64,000 nt of DNA from [Pasteurella] mairii (GCA_900454475.1 UGSS01000002.1:1011605-1075604), one strand, 5' to 3'. Counted from the first letter of the stretch, positions 30,167 to 41,655 are shown. Numbers and translations: made by a program. Notes: generated by a model not told the origin, from the letters alone.

Positions 30167-31552
30167 CTAAAGCTGATGATACACCTTTAACGCATAAGCA
30201 TCCGACATTCCGGCAATATAGTCACAAATAACACGTTTTTTTCCTTCCGGTGCAGCATTTTCCCAGCGTTTGACTGTGTTGCGAGGCAGGAGGCGTTGTG
30301 GGTCGCTTTCAAATACTTGGAACATTTCGGTTAAAATGCGTTGACCTTTGTATTCAATCCGTTGCGTGTCCACATCTCGAATCACATACTGCCAAACAAA
30401 TTTTTTAAATATGGTTAAAACGTCAATCACTTCCCTTGGCAGCTCCGCGTTGTAGCGTAATAAGGGTTCATGAAAATCGGCGGTAATCGTCCAGTGGACA
30501 TTGGTGATAAAATAATTGACCAGCGCGCCGATAGCATTTTTTCGTTCGTAATGCCATTCGGAAAATAATTTTTGGCTGATAGGTTCAATATTTTTTTGAA
30601 TCCATTCCGATTGGCAGTTTTTCAATTCATGTAGTGCTTGCTGCCATTGTTGTTGATGCACAACGCCAACCACTATAGCATCTTCTAAATCATGCACACC
30701 ATAAGCAATATCATCCGCTAACTCCATAATACTGCAATCAAGAGATTTAAAGCGCGTTTTTAAACGGTCTGTGGGTTGTTGGCGCGCTTGTTTAAATTGT
30801 CCGAATAGCGTGCGATCGGCGTCATCTAATGGTGATAATAACCAATCAAACATTGCCAAATCGTCGCGAAATAAGCCTTTTCCCGGTCTCCAATCGGCAA
30901 TTTTTATATAACGAGGATCGGCATTGTCCGCCAACGTGAACTCGCCATACTGCGGAGAAGCAATATCTAAAATAGTGGGATATTTAACAATGCCGAGCAG
31001 TGTTCGGCGCGTTAAATTCATGCCGGATTGCGGAGTATAAGGTTCTAGTTTGGTTAACAGTCGAAAAGTTTGCGCATTCCCCTCAAAACCGCCATAGTGA
31101 CGCATCATATAATTTAAGGCAATCTCTCCACCATGTCCAAATGGCGGATGTCCGATATCATGGGCAAAACACAGACTTTCAATCAAATCATTGCTTGGCA
31201 ACAAGGGTTTGAGCTGTTTCTGCAATTCACTTTTATCCATTTGTAATTGACGCGATAAATGCTCAAAGGCATCAATAAAACGCAATTGCGACACTAAACT
31301 GCTGCCAATTTGCGCAACTTCCAAGGAATGAGTTAAGCGCGTGCGATAAAAATCATTCTCTCCTACCGCATGAATTTGTGTTTTCGCCTGTAAACAACGA
31401 AACGCGGCAGAATGCAAAATTCTACCGCGATCGCGGGAAAATGGCGGACGGTGATCTTTCTCTCGCGGTTTATCTTCCAAAAAACGGGCTTGCCATAAAG
31501 GGGTAATTTGAGGAGGATTGAATTGAGTTTTCGCGCGTACCATTGTCACCAT
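30167..31552 (-). CDS. dgt: dGTP triphosphohydrolase-like protein (HD domain)
   Basis: A 461-residue HD-domain protein. The motif [32 protein letters not shown] gives the first histidine, [19 protein letters not shown] the HD pair, and [17 protein letters not shown] the last aspartate. Enzymes of this group split dNTPs into nucleoside and triphosphate; relatives can starve phages of nucleotides. The start could also be ATG 31543. It is the last gene of a run with lrgA and lrgB, separated from lrgB by 17 bases. Confidence 0.93.
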   Translation of the reverse strand: MVTMVRAKTQFNPPQITPLWQARFLEDKPREKDHRPPFSRDRGRILHSAAFRCLQAKTQIHAVGENDFYRTRLTHSLEVAQIGSSLVSQLRFIDAFEHLSRQLQMDKSELQKQLKPLLPSNDLIESLCFAHDIGHPPFGHGGEIALNYMMRHYGGFEGNAQTFRLLTKLEPYTPQSGMNLTRRTLLGIVKYPTILDIASPQYGEFTLADNADPRYIKIADWRPGKGLFRDDLAMFDWLLSPLDDADRTLFGQFKQARQQPTDRLKTRFKSLDCSIMELADDIAYGVHDLEDAIVVGVVHQQQWQQALHELKNCQSEWIQKNIEPISQKLFSEWHYERKNAIGALVNYFITNVHWTITADFHEPLLRYNAELPREVIDVLTIFKKFVWQYVIRDVDTQRIEYKGQRILTEMFQVFESDPQRLLPRNTVKRWENAAPEGKKRVICDYIAGMSDAYALKVYHQL

Positions 31553-31569
31553 CCATTAAATTTTGCCTT

Positions 31570-32256
31570 CTAATTCATCAGCATATACACCAAATGAAAT
31601 ACTAAAGGCGCCAATAATGAACTGATAATACCACATAATACCAAGGAAACTGAACTGTAACTACCGGCGCGTTGATCATTTTCCATGCAACTAACAGTTC
31701 CCAAAACGTGGGATACAGCCCCCATCGATAATCCGATAGCTTGAAAATGACGGATGTTTAATTTTTTCAAAATCAAATAGCCGAACATAGAACCTTGCAA
31801 CCCCGCTACCACAACGCCAACCGCTGTAACCGACGGAATACCGCCTAAATTTTCCGCTATTGCCATTGCAATCGGGGTAGTCACGGATTTTGGCAATAAA
31901 GTCGCCACCATCTCCGGTTGTGCCCCCAAAATGATTGCCAATATTGCACCGCTAAACATAGAAAGTAGCGAAGCGGTAATAGTAATCAACAGGATTTTTT
32001 GCCAGTTTTGCCGGATTTGGTGCAACTGTTCATACAAAGGCAACGCCAGCGCCACCACACTGATCCCAAGTAAATTATTTAAAGGTGCATTACCTTGCAT
32101 ATAAGTATCATAAGGTACTTTAGCGCTTAATAACACAATCACTAAAATTAATACACTTAATACAAAGGTATTTAACACCACTGATTTCAAGCGTTTATTC
32201 ATTTGTATCGCCAAGGCAAAGGCGACAATCGTTAATAATGAATATAAATAAATCAT
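31570..32256 (-). CDS. lrgB: LrgB/CidB (YohK) family membrane protein
   Basis: A 228-residue protein with about seven transmembrane segments and the family motif [23 protein letters not shown], then [16 protein letters not shown]. It works with the LrgA partner; in other bacteria the pair is linked to control of murein hydrolases or to export of small metabolites. It overlaps lrgA by 4 bases (ATGA). Confidence 0.93.
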   Translation of the reverse strand: MIYLYSLLTIVAFALAIQMNKRLKSVVLNTFVLSVLILVIVLLSAKVPYDTYMQGNAPLNNLLGISVVALALPLYEQLHQIRQNWQKILLITITASLLSMFSGAILAIILGAQPEMVATLLPKSVTTPIAMAIAENLGGIPSVTAVGVVVAGLQGSMFGYLILKKLNIRHFQAIGLSMGAVSHVLGTVSCMENDQRAGSYSSVSLVLCGIISSLLAPLVFHLVYMLMN

Positions 32257-32666
32257 CCTATTCCCTCAGCTCTTTTTTTTAATACTTTTTTACGTAAATG
32301 GGTAAATGAATTCAGCGAAAACAAATAATTGCCCAATAATGCGACGCTCACTAAAGTAACGCAGGTACTGATAATATTTGGGATAAGCAATACATTGGCT
32401 TGCGCCAGCAACAAATCGGAATATTTAATGATACCGACGCTGACCGGAATAAATAACAGCGCCATATAGCGGATGAGCAAACTGGCACCCCAAAAGATCC
32501 ATTGATACTTAATCAGTTTTGTAATCAACCCGAAAAAAAGGAGTAATAGCCCCCAGATGCTGCCCGGTACGCCAATAGGGAGCAAAACTGCAATAGCGTT
32601 TCCGAGATAAAGTATCGAATAAAGAATGGCGAATGAACGCCCTAATTGAATAATTTTTTGCAACAT
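32253..32666 (-). CDS. lrgA: LrgA/CidA (YohJ) family holin-like protein
   Basis: A 137-residue protein with four transmembrane segments: [39 protein letters not shown], and two more around [13 protein letters not shown]. The signatures [15 protein letters not shown] and FIPVSVGI are typical. It forms the operon head before lrgB. ATG 32666 is preferred; a TTG 12 bases upstream is possible. Confidence 0.92.
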   Translation of the reverse strand: MLQKIIQLGRSFAILYSILYLGNAIAVLLPIGVPGSIWGLLLLFFGLITKLIKYQWIFWGASLLIRYMALLFIPVSVGIIKYSDLLLAQANVLLIPNIISTCVTLVSVALLGNYLFSLNSFTHLRKKVLKKRAEGIG

Positions 32667-32777
32667 GAGTTCACTCAATTATTTTTGAAAAAATGCGAAT
32701 TTATTTTACTCGCATTTCGATCGTGTTGTGGTGTTTTTTTCGGTACAATAAATAAAACTTCATTTAACTTAAACATA

Positions 32778-33305
32778 ATGTTAAAAAAATATTACATAGT
32801 ATTGATCGTATTGTTTTTATATCTACCGCCTACGGTTGCTACAGGAGATAAAACTAAACATAAAACTGAGCACAAGGTGGTCCGTAAAGTCACTTGTCGG
32901 GTTGTCTCCATTACGGATGGGGACACGTTAACCTGCCTGCTTAGTACAAATAAATCGCTTAAAGTGCGCCTGAGCGAAATTGATGCCCCTGAAAAAATGC
33001 AACCTTTCGGACAACGTGCCCGTCAAACCTTGGCATCACTGGTGCATAAAAAAGTGGTGCTACTCGCCATTTCCGGTTACGATCGCTATCAACGTGCGTT
33101 AGCGACTGTCTATAACAAATCGGGGCGCAATATGAATTTACAAATGGTGCAACTGGGCATGGCTTGGGCATATGCGCAATATGTGCAAGATCCTCGCTAC
33201 CTACAAGCGCAACAACAAGCACAGCGCCAAAAAAGAGGTCTTTGGCAAGATCCGCATCCAATTGCGCCACACCTTTGGCGTAAACAAAAACGCCATAAAC
33301 ATTAA
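32778..33305 (+). CDS. Secreted staphylococcal-nuclease-like protein
   Basis: A 175-residue protein with an N-terminal signal segment ([20 protein letters not shown]) and an SNase domain: [13 protein letters not shown] with the calcium-site aspartates, [12 protein letters not shown] with the active arginine and glutamate region, and [13 protein letters not shown] with the second arginine. It should cut nucleic acids in the periplasm or outside the cell, possibly helping DNA breakdown during uptake (inference). Basic C-terminus KQKRHKH. Divergent from lrgA. Confidence 0.92.
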   Translation: MLKKYYIVLIVLFLYLPPTVATGDKTKHKTEHKVVRKVTCRVVSITDGDTLTCLLSTNKSLKVRLSEIDAPEKMQPFGQRARQTLASLVHKKVVLLAISGYDRYQRALATVYNKSGRNMNLQMVQLGMAWAYAQYVQDPRYLQAQQQAQRQKRGLWQDPHPIAPHLWRKQKRHKH

Positions 33306-33338
33306 CCTTATGTGGATTTTTAACAAGGAAAAGCATAC

Positions 33339-34544
33339 ATGATGGACTTTAATGCCTTCTTATTTCGTCAACAATTTCCCTATTTTCAACAAGCGGACGC
33401 CGCGGTCTATTTAGACAGCGCAGCCACCGCTTTAAAGCCTGCCGCCTTAATTGAAGCCACTTGTGATTTTTATCAATCGGCGGGATCGGTACATCGTAGT
33501 CAATATGATGAAAAACAGACCGCACTTTATGAACAAGCGCGCGTTCGGGCAGCGCAATTTATTCATGCCTCCTCGCCGCAAGCGATTATTTGGACCTCCG
33601 GCACCACTCACAGTGTCAATCTTGTCGCGCATGGATTATCTTTTAACCCACAAGATGAAATTATTATCAGCGAAGCGGATCACCATGCCAATTTTGTGAC
33701 TTGGCACGAAATTGCCCGTCAAAGTGGCGCGAAAATTCATGTGCTGCCGATCACGGATGATTGGTTAATTGATGAACAAGCCTTATTAAATACCCTCAAC
33801 GCCAATACCAAATTGGTCGCGCTCAATTTTGTCTCCAATGTGACCGGTACCGAGCAACCCGTCGCCCGCCTCATTCAACGGATCCGCCAACATAGTCAAG
33901 CTTTGGTATTCGTCGATGCGGCACAAGCCATTAGCCACATAGCCATTGATCTCTCCCAACTGGACGCCGATTTTCTCGCTTTTTCCGCCCATAAATTATA
34001 TGGACCCAATGGATTGGGCGTTTTGAGCGGAAAAATGACCGCACTTTCACAACTTCGCCCGTTGTTTTTTGGCGGCAAAATGGTTGATCGGGTATCAAAA
34101 AACCAAATTACTTTCACTGACTTGCCTTATCGCTTAGAAGCCGGCACACCCAATATCGCCGCGGTAATCGGCTTTAACGCCTGCTTAGCCTGGTTGCAAC
34201 AATGGGATTTAGCACAAGCGGAACGCCATGCGGTACAACTTGCCGAACAAGTCAAAGTGCGGTTAAAAAATTATGCAAATTGCCAACTTTTTTTATCGCC
34301 ACAGCCAAGTTCCGTTGTCAGTTTTATTTTTAGCGATATTGCCACCTCCGATTTAGCGACCTTGCTTGCGGAGCAAAATATTGCGCTACGCAGCGGTGAA
34401 CATTGCGCTCAACCTTATTTAGCGCGCTTGGGACAATCCTCTACCCTGCGCTTATCCTTTGCGCCTTATAATACGGAAGACGATGTGGCAGCATTTTTTG
34501 TCGCCTTGGACAAAAGTCTGGCATTATTGCAAGCAGATGAATAA
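33339..34544 (+). CDS. csdA: Cysteine desulfurase CsdA
   Basis: A 401-residue PLP enzyme that takes sulfur from cysteine. PLP contacts: YLDSAATALKP, TSGTTHSVNLVA, the HH in EADHHANFVTW, DAAQAISH, and the Schiff-base lysine in FSAHKLYGP. The active cysteine lies in RSGEHCAQP, in the type II position for NifS-like enzymes. AAGGAA precedes the start. It is followed after 27 bases by csdE, its sulfur acceptor. An uptake sequence lies in the coding region. Confidence 0.95.
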   Translation: MMDFNAFLFRQQFPYFQQADAAVYLDSAATALKPAALIEATCDFYQSAGSVHRSQYDEKQTALYEQARVRAAQFIHASSPQAIIWTSGTTHSVNLVAHGLSFNPQDEIIISEADHHANFVTWHEIARQSGAKIHVLPITDDWLIDEQALLNTLNANTKLVALNFVSNVTGTEQPVARLIQRIRQHSQALVFVDAAQAISHIAIDLSQLDADFLAFSAHKLYGPNGLGVLSGKMTALSQLRPLFFGGKMVDRVSKNQITFTDLPYRLEAGTPNIAAVIGFNACLAWLQQWDLAQAERHAVQLAEQVKVRLKNYANCQLFLSPQPSSVVSFIFSDIATSDLATLLAEQNIALRSGEHCAQPYLARLGQSSTLRLSFAPYNTEDDVAAFFVALDKSLALLQADE

Positions 34545-34571
34545 CAGACCAACAAAAACAGATTGATAAAC

Positions 34572-34961
34572 ATGGATATACAAGACATCAAAAACCGCTT
34601 ACAACAAGCAAAACAGTGGGAAGATCGCTATCGTTTGATCATTCAGTGCGGAAAACAACTGCCTGTACCGAGTGAGGCGCAATTGGCGGAAATGTCCTTA
34701 TTACAGGGTTGTGAAGCGAAAGTATGGTTTAAAATCGATGCCAAAAACGACCGCACTTTTCACTTTACCGCTTATAGCGAAGCCCGTATTATCAACGGGC
34801 TGCTGTGGCTTTTGCTGCAAGAAATTGAAGATAAAAACGTTGCACAATTGCACCAATTTGACTTAACCGCCTATTTTAGCCAACTTGGTATCGCGCAACG
34901 TTTAAGTAGCACCCGATTAAACGGTTTAAAACAAATCGAAAAAAGGCTACACGAACTTTAA
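34572..34961 (+). CDS. csdE: CsdE/SufE-family sulfur acceptor
   Basis: A 129-residue protein. The persulfide-accepting cysteine is Cys47 in MSLLQGCEAKVWF; the C-terminal helix carries SSTRLNGLKQIEKRLHEL, as in SufE/CsdE. It activates CsdA and passes sulfur on. ATG 34572 was chosen; an earlier TTG is possible. It converges on copA and ends 1 base before the copA stop. Confidence 0.93.
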   Translation: MDIQDIKNRLQQAKQWEDRYRLIIQCGKQLPVPSEAQLAEMSLLQGCEAKVWFKIDAKNDRTFHFTAYSEARIINGLLWLLLQEIEDKNVAQLHQFDLTAYFSQLGIAQRLSSTRLNGLKQIEKRLHEL

Positions 34962-34962
34962 T

Positions 34963-37476
34963 TTATTGATTTACGTTAAATTTCAACAACCGATTGGCAT
35001 TGCTCACCACGGTAATTGAGGACAATGCCATCGCCAAACCCGCCCACATTGGATTAAGCAAAAGATGCGCAACGGGATACAATACGCCGGCGGCAAGGGG
35101 AATGCCTAAGATATTGTAGATAAAAGCGCCGAATAAATTTTGCTTCATGTTGTGCAAAATCCCTTTGGATAACACTAACGCATCCGCCACCGCGCTGATG
35201 CTGTGCCGCATCAAAGTGAGTTCGGCAGTTTCAATCGCAATATCGCTACCACTGCCCATCGCAATGCTCACATCCGCTTGCGCCAATGCTGGCGCGTCAT
35301 TGATCCCATCACCAATCATCACGACATGGCGTCCTTGCGCCTGTAGATTTTTCACCGTATCCGCTTTGCCCTCCGGCAACACGCCGGCTATCACTTGTTT
35401 AATGCCAAGTTCGGCGGCAATAGCTTGCGCGGTTTTTGCTTGGTCACCGGTCAACATCACCAAGTGATAACCTTGTTGCGTCAAACGCTGTAACGCCTCG
35501 CGACTATCTTCGCGAATCGGATCTTGAATGGCGAAAATCGCGGCTAATTGTTGCGCGACCGCTAAGTAAACCAAGGTGGCGCCTTGATTTAATTTTTGCT
35601 CAAGATCGGTACTCAAGGCTTGCTCTTGTGCTAAATCAATCCCTTGTTGTGTCATTAGCGTACGATTACCCAACAATAACGCTTGCCCGTCGCAAACGCC
35701 ACTCACCCCCAATCCTTTTAAGGTACGAAAATCTTCAAGCGCCACCGCCTTTAACGCCGTTTGTTCATCCGCATAATCAACAATGGCTTTTGCTAAGGGA
35801 TGATTGGCATTTTGTTCCAACGTCGCGGCAAAGCCTAAAATTTGCGCCGCTGACCAGGTATTAAAAGTATAAAGTGTGGTCACTTTTGGCTCACCTTTGG
35901 TTAAAGTACCGGTTTTATCGAAAACCAACGTATCGGCGCTTGCCGCTTTTTGTAACGCGTCGGCATCACGCACTAAGACGCCCAATTCCGCCGCGCGCCC
36001 GATCCCTGCAATAATTGACATCGGCGTCGCCAACCCTAAAGCGCAAGGGCAAGCAATAATCAACACCGTCGTAAATACCACTAACGCATAAGATAGCGCC
36101 GGTTGCGGTCCAATGGCATACCAAATGATACCCGCCAATAATGCCAATGATATCACCACGGGAACAAACACCGCCGCGATTTTATCCGCTAATTGCGCCA
36201 GTTGCGGTTTGCTGCTTTGCGCTTGGCGTACGAGGCGAATAATATTTGCCAAGGTCGTTTTGTCGCCAATGTGTTCTGCTTGAAATAACACGGAACCGTC
36301 GCTGACTAACGTCCCTGCAATGACTTTATCGCCCGCCTGTTTTTCCACCGGCAAAGGTTCGCCGGTCAGCATACTTTCATCCAACCAAGCGCTTCCTTGA
36401 CTGACAATGCCATCCACCGCTACGCGATCTCCAGTTTTTAAACGCAGCGTCATACCTTGTTTAATCGCTGCTACAGCAATTTCCCGTTCCCCTTGTTCAT
36501 CCACAACAATTGCCCGATTGGGAGTTAAGTCCACCAAGCGCTGTAACGCATTGGAAGACCGTTGTTTGGCTTTAGCTTCCAGCATTTTCCCGAAGTTAAT
36601 AAAACCGATAATCATGGCGCTGGCTTCAAAGTATAAATGGCGCGCATTATACGGAAAAAGATCTGGCTTGAGGCAAAGTACGAAAGAATAAAGCCAAGCA
36701 GCCCCCGTTCCCAATGCCACTAACGTGTCCATGGTTGCGGTTTTTTTTCGCAAATTTTTGACCGCTCTTTGATAAAAATGCCCGCCGGTAAACATCATAA
36801 TGGCTAAAGTAATAACGCTAACCATCAGCCAATAAGGACGAGATTGTTCCGTCACACTCATGTCGCCAAACATTCCCCATAACATCAAAATTGCGCCAAA
36901 TCCTAAGGCAATAATACCTTGCCGGCGGCGTAAGCGGATTTCGTACTGAATTTGCTGTTGTTGCTTTTCTCGACGGGTTTGTTCATCTTCCAATAATTCC
37001 GCCCCATATCCTGCTTGTTGGACTGCGGAAATCATATCGGCAACCTCGCCTTTCCCAAACACTAAAGCGGTTTGTTCCGCAAGGTTAATTTGTACCTTGC
37101 TGACTTGAGGTACTTGGTATAACGCTTTTTCTACACGATTAACGCAAGCCACACAACTTAATCCCTCAAGCAGCAACATCACCTGATCCTGTGCCTCACT
37201 ATGAGCTTCAACTACCGCAGGATCAGGATTTTGGCTGATATTATCGGTTTTCGGCAGTTGATTAGGCTTTGGGCTGTCTTCTCCCAATTTGGCTTGATAA
37301 CCCGCCTCTACGATGGCGTCGATCAACACTTGCGGATCACGATCGGTGACCACTACTGCTTTGTCCAAACTGACTTCGGCTTTTTCTACCCCGTCAATTT
37401 TACTTAACACTTCTTGCACGCGTTTCACGCAATGTCCGCAAGAAAGCTCACTTAACGCTAAAACTGTTGTTTTCAT
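34963..37476 (-). CDS. copA: Copper-exporting P-type ATPase
   Basis: An 837-residue inner membrane P1B-ATPase that exports Cu+. Two N-terminal metal-binding domains carry CxxC motifs (SCGHCVKRV; LSCVACVNRV). Then come eight transmembrane segments, the TGEPLPVEK actuator motif, the CPCALGLATP ion-binding motif, the phosphorylation site VFDKTGTLTKG, the HP locus in NANHPLAKAIV and MIGDGINDAPALAQADV. Length agrees with enterobacterial CopA. Its promoter has the 19-bp spacer of CueR-controlled genes. Confidence 0.96.
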   Translation of the reverse strand: MKTTVLALSELSCGHCVKRVQEVLSKIDGVEKAEVSLDKAVVVTDRDPQVLIDAIVEAGYQAKLGEDSPKPNQLPKTDNISQNPDPAVVEAHSEAQDQVMLLLEGLSCVACVNRVEKALYQVPQVSKVQINLAEQTALVFGKGEVADMISAVQQAGYGAELLEDEQTRREKQQQQIQYEIRLRRRQGIIALGFGAILMLWGMFGDMSVTEQSRPYWLMVSVITLAIMMFTGGHFYQRAVKNLRKKTATMDTLVALGTGAAWLYSFVLCLKPDLFPYNARHLYFEASAMIIGFINFGKMLEAKAKQRSSNALQRLVDLTPNRAIVVDEQGEREIAVAAIKQGMTLRLKTGDRVAVDGIVSQGSAWLDESMLTGEPLPVEKQAGDKVIAGTLVSDGSVLFQAEHIGDKTTLANIIRLVRQAQSSKPQLAQLADKIAAVFVPVVISLALLAGIIWYAIGPQPALSYALVVFTTVLIIACPCALGLATPMSIIAGIGRAAELGVLVRDADALQKAASADTLVFDKTGTLTKGEPKVTTLYTFNTWSAAQILGFAATLEQNANHPLAKAIVDYADEQTALKAVALEDFRTLKGLGVSGVCDGQALLLGNRTLMTQQGIDLAQEQALSTDLEQKLNQGATLVYLAVAQQLAAIFAIQDPIREDSREALQRLTQQGYHLVMLTGDQAKTAQAIAAELGIKQVIAGVLPEGKADTVKNLQAQGRHVVMIGDGINDAPALAQADVSIAMGSGSDIAIETAELTLMRHSISAVADALVLSKGILHNMKQNLFGAFIYNILGIPLAAGVLYPVAHLLLNPMWAGLAMALSSITVVSNANRLLKFNVNQ

Positions 37477-37515
37477 GTTTTCCTTCCTTTTATGTTAAAA
37501 ACGATCAGTATGGTT

Positions 37516-37546
37516 AGTCTACACCTTGACCGTAAGTTAAAGTCAA
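37516..37546 (-). promoter_or_regulatory. copA promoter with CueR-type 19-bp spacer
   Basis: On the minus strand TTGACT and TAGACT are separated by 19 bp, the hallmark of MerR-family activated promoters. The spacer holds an imperfect dyad ACCTTGAC-CGTAA-GTTAAAGT. A CueR-like activator is expected; its gene is not in this window. Confidence 0.75.
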
Positions 37547-37565
37547 CCGCTTTATCCGAAAACGA

Positions 37566-38381
37566 TTAAAAAATTAACCGCTCGTTTCCGCAATAAACCG
37601 TGGCTTTATCTTGACGGGCAAAGCCCAGTAAAGTTAATTGATGTTTGGCTGCCATGTTAACTGCAAAATCTGTCGCCGCAGAAATAGCCACAAGCATTTC
37701 AATGCCGCAACCGACAGTTTTTTGTACCATTTCATAACTGGCTCGGCTGGTGACATACACAAATCCTTGCGGCTTTCCATGTCTCGCGTGCCAGCCTAAT
37801 AATTTATCCAATGCCACATGACGCCCGACATCTTCTCGAATCGCGAGCAGCTGTCCTTGCGGATTAAAAAAGGCAGCGGCATGAGTTGACCCCACTTGTT
37901 TGCCCAAAACTTGCGCCGCTTGCAATTGCTGCAAACAAGCATTTAATTTGTCTAAATTTACCTGCAAAGTGCGGTCTAAAATTGGCAGATTTCGCGTAAC
38001 GTGATCTAATTGTTCCGATCCGCAAATCCCGCAACCGGTGCGACCGGTTAAGGTTCGCCGGCGTTCTTTTAGTTTAACAAAACAACGGGTTGCCAATTCG
38101 ATTTGAACCTCAATCCCATTACACACTTCAACAATATCCATGCCATAAATTTCATTAGGGTGTTCAATAATCCCTTCGGTCAAGGAAAAACCGAGGGCAA
38201 AATCTTCTAAATCTTGTGGCGAACACATCATGACAGTATGCGCAATTCCGTTATACACTAACGCTACCGGAACTTCGCAGGCTAATATTTCTTCAACCGG
38301 CGTTAATACCGGCGTTTTTTCACTTTGCGATACTGTTAATTTTTTGTAAAAAAAACTTCCTACTTTTATGACAGAGATCAA
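37566..38381 (-). CDS. fdhD: Formate dehydrogenase accessory sulfurtransferase FdhD
   Basis: A 271-residue protein needed to sulfurate the molybdenum cofactor of formate dehydrogenase. Motifs: [34 protein letters not shown], the cysteine pair in RTGCGICG and the cofactor-binding segment [16 protein letters not shown]. The start is a TTG at 38381 behind GGGGAAAG and is not certain. It is divergent from the structural genes it serves. Confidence 0.93.
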   Translation of the reverse strand: MISVIKVGSFFYKKLTVSQSEKTPVLTPVEEILACEVPVALVYNGIAHTVMMCSPQDLEDFALGFSLTEGIIEHPNEIYGMDIVEVCNGIEVQIELATRCFVKLKERRRTLTGRTGCGICGSEQLDHVTRNLPILDRTLQVNLDKLNACLQQLQAAQVLGKQVGSTHAAAFFNPQGQLLAIREDVGRHVALDKLLGWHARHGKPQGFVYVTSRASYEMVQKTVGCGIEMLVAISAATDFAVNMAAKHQLTLLGFARQDKATVYCGNERLIF

Positions 38382-38476
38382 AGTCTTTCCCCTTATTTTT
38401 CATATTAGTTATAGATTTAGCCCCTAAAAAAGTTTATCCTATACAGGATTTATAGAGAGGAGAATTGTAATACAAT

Positions 38477-38567
38477 TTGATAACAATCTATATTATCAAC
38501 ACTAACTTTTCTAAACATAAACGAATCTAAATTTACTACTACAATGTGATCAACACAATAAATAGTT
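38477..38567 (+). promoter_or_regulatory. Intergenic inverted repeats before the formate dehydrogenase genes
   Basis: TTGATAA/TTATCAA arms lie at 38477-38499 with 9 bases between, and ATCAACA/TGTTGAT arms lie nearer the gene. TTGAT and ATCAA are FNR half-sites, but the spacing is not that of a canonical FNR box (4 bases), so FNR control is only a suggestion for this anaerobic operon. Confidence 0.35.
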
Positions 38568-38588
38568 GTTGATTTAAGGAGTATTTCT

Positions 38589-41500
38589 ATGCAGGTCAGT
38601 AGAAGAAAATTCTTTAAGATCTGTGCAGGCGGTATGGCAGGAACTTCTGCTGCAATGTTAGGTTTTGCCCCAGCAACGGCATTAGCAGCACCACGCGAAT
38701 ATAAATTATTACGCGCCAAAGAAACCCGTAACACCTGTACTTACTGTGCTGTAGGCTGTGGTATGCTACTTTATAGCCTAGGCGACGGTTCATTAAATTC
38801 AAAAGGTAAACTTATTCATATCGAGGGTGACCCAGATCATCCCGTCAGTCGCGGTGCACTCTGTCCTAAAGGTGCCGGCGCCTTGGATTATGCCAACAGT
38901 GATCGTCGAGTCCGCTATCCGGAAGTGCGAGAAGCGGGTTCTAATGAATGGAAACGTATTTCTTGGCATGAAGCGATTGAGCGTATCGCACGTCATATGA
39001 AAGACGACCGTGATGCAAATTTTATTACCCACAACCAACAAGGTACTGAAGTTAACCAATGGCTAACTGCCGGCTTTTTAGCGGGTTCTGCCTGTAGTAA
39101 TGAAACGGGACTTTTAACACAAAAATTCGTACGTGCGCTCGGCATTGTTTTTACCGATAACCAAGCGAGTATCTGACACGGACCAACGGTAGCAAGTCTT
39201 GCTCCATCATTTGGTCGCGGTGCGATGACAAATCACTGGGTTGATATTAAAAACTCCGACTTAGTTATTGTAATGGGCGGTAATGCCGCTGAAGCTCACC
39301 CTGTGGGTTTCCGTTGGGCAATTGAAGCGAAAAAACAAAACGGTGCGAAATTAATGGTAGTTGACCCGCGCTTTAACCGGTCTGCGGCAGTTGCGGATCA
39401 TTATATGCCAATTCGTTCAGGCACGGATATTGCATTTCTTTCCGGTGTTATTCGTTATTTATTGAAAAACGATAAAATTCAACACGAATATGTAAAACAC
39501 TATACCAACGCAACATTCTTAGTAAACGAAAACTTCAAATTTGAGGACGGGTTATTCTCTGGCTATGATCCGGAAAAACGAACTTACGATCGTTCTACTT
39601 GGGGTTACCAATTCAACGAAGAAGGTCAACCGAAACGTGATATGACCTTACAAGATCCTCGTTGCGTATTAAATATGTTAAAAGCGCACGTGGAACGTTA
39701 TACCCCTGAAATGGTAGCGCGTATCACCGGTACACCGCAAAAAGATTTCCAAATTTTCTGTGAAGAAGTGGCAAAAACCTCGGCGCCAGAAAAAGCGGCA
39801 ACCTTCTTATATGCCTTAGGTTGGACACAACATACCGTGGGTTCACAAAATATTCGTACCATGGCAATGATCCAATTGTTATTAGGTAACATTGGGGTCT
39901 CTGGCGGTGGTGTCAATGCATTACGTGGACACTCTAACGTACAAGGAATTACCGACTTAGGTTTATTCCCTAACCGTTTACCGGCGTATATTCCGTTGCC
40001 AAACGAAAGTGATACGTCATTGGAAGCATTCTTAGCGCGTATTACACCAAAACAAATGGTAAAAGACCAAGTTAACTATTGGGGCAATACACCTAAGTTT
40101 GTGGTCAGTATGTTGAAATCATTCTATGGTGATAAAGCAACGAAAGACAATGAGTTTGGCTATCAATTCCTGCCGAAATTACCAAAAGGCGGTATGGATC
40201 AATTGTCATATATTGAAGATATGTATCAAGGCAAAGTTAATGGTTTCTTCTGTCAAGGAATGAACCCTGTTGCCTCTTATCCAAATTCACAAAAAATTAT
40301 CAAAGCATTAAGTAAATTGAAATACTTAGTGATTTTCGATCCATTGATTACGGATACCTCCGAATTCTGGAAAAATCACGGTGAGTATAACGATGTGAAA
40401 CCGGAAGAAATCCAAACCGAAGTATTCCGTTTACCAACCACCTGCTTTGTGGAAGAAGAGGGGTCAATTGCGAACTCTGGTCGCTGGTTGCAATGGCACT
40501 GGAAAGGCGCAGAGCCACCCGGTGAAGCGAAAACCGACGGTGAAATTCTTTCCGAGCTTCGTGCGGCATTAATTGAGCTTTACCACAAAGAAGGCGGCAA
40601 AGCGCCACTTGAACCGCTAGAGGCGATGGCGTGGAATTATAAAAATCCACTTGAACCGAAAGCGGAAGAAATTGCCAAAGAAATCAACGGTTATGCTCTG
40701 GAAGATTTACTTGACGCCAACGGTAATGTCGTGCTGAAGAAAGGTCAATTACTTTCCGGCTTTGCGCAAATGCGTGCTGATGGCACCACTTCTGGTTCTT
40801 GCTGGATTTATACCGGTCAATGGACAGAAAAAGGCAATCAAATGGCGAACCGCGATAATTCCGATCCGTCAAACTTAGGAAATACCTTGGGTTGGGCATT
40901 CGCCTGGCCAATGAACCGTCGTATTATTTATAATCGTGCGTCAGCTGACTTAGCGGGCAATCCTTGGAACCCGAAACGTCAATTGGTGAAATGGAACGGT
41001 TCTAACTGGAACTATGTAGATGTTGCAGACTTTACTACCGCGCCGCCAAATAGCCCAACAATGCCTTATATCATGCAACCGGATGGTGTGAGTGGCTTAT
41101 TTGTTCGTGATCGTATGGTTGATGGTCCGTTCCCAGAGCACTATGAACCTATCGAAACACCGATCGGTACGAACCCGTTACATCCAAACGTGGTTTCTAG
41201 CCCAGTAGCGCGTGTATTTGAAAGTGACAAAGCCGATTTGGGTACAACTGATGAATTCCCATATGTAGCAACCACTTATCGCTTAACCGAACACTTCCAC
41301 TACTGGACCAAAAACGTCTTACTTAACGTGATTGCGCAACCAGAACAATTCGTTGAAGTGGGCGAAGATTTAGCCAAAGAAAAAGGCATTAATCATGGTG
41401 ATATGGTGAAAGTTAGCTCTAAACGTGGCTACATTAAAGGGGTGGCGGTTGTGACTAAACGTATCCGTTCGTTACTGTCTGACGGTAAACCGATCCATAC

Positions 41501-41654
41501 GATTGGTATTCCAATCCACTGGGGTTTTGCTGCCACAACAGGCGCGAAAAAAGGTTATTTTGCCAATAACCTAACGGTGCGTGCTGGTGATGCGAATACG
41601 TTAACACCGGAATCGAAATGTATGTTAGTAAATATTGAGAAAGTGGGGGCATAA
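38589..41654 (+). CDS. fdxG: Formate dehydrogenase alpha subunit, selenoprotein
   Basis: A 1021-residue molybdopterin enzyme of the FdnG/FdoG type (fdxG in Haemophilus). It starts with a twin-arginine signal, [12 protein letters not shown], and is exported folded. Residues 55-100 bind a 4Fe-4S cluster ([19 protein letters not shown]). Codon 196 is TGA at 39174-39176, in the context [19 protein letters not shown], and is read as selenocysteine, the molybdenum ligand. The frame is continuous on both sides and the family position is exact, so this is not a broken gene. It oxidises formate in the periplasm and passes electrons to the beta subunit. AAGGAG precedes the start. Confidence 0.97.
39174..39216 (+). 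promoter_or_regulatory. SECIS element for selenocysteine insertion
   Basis: The mRNA after the TGA folds with GACCAA (39181-39186) against TTGGTC (about 39211-39216) and an apical stem GCAA-GUC-UUGC, so the loop shows the GUC of bacterial SECIS hairpins. This is the binding site for SelB. The hairpin lies within the coding sequence. Confidence 0.75.
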
Positions 41655-41655
41655 T

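Noticed and set aside
39174-39176. Formate dehydrogenase alpha gene read as a pseudogene split by a stop codon
   Set aside because: The TGA is at the exact selenocysteine position, the frame continues unchanged and a SECIS hairpin follows.
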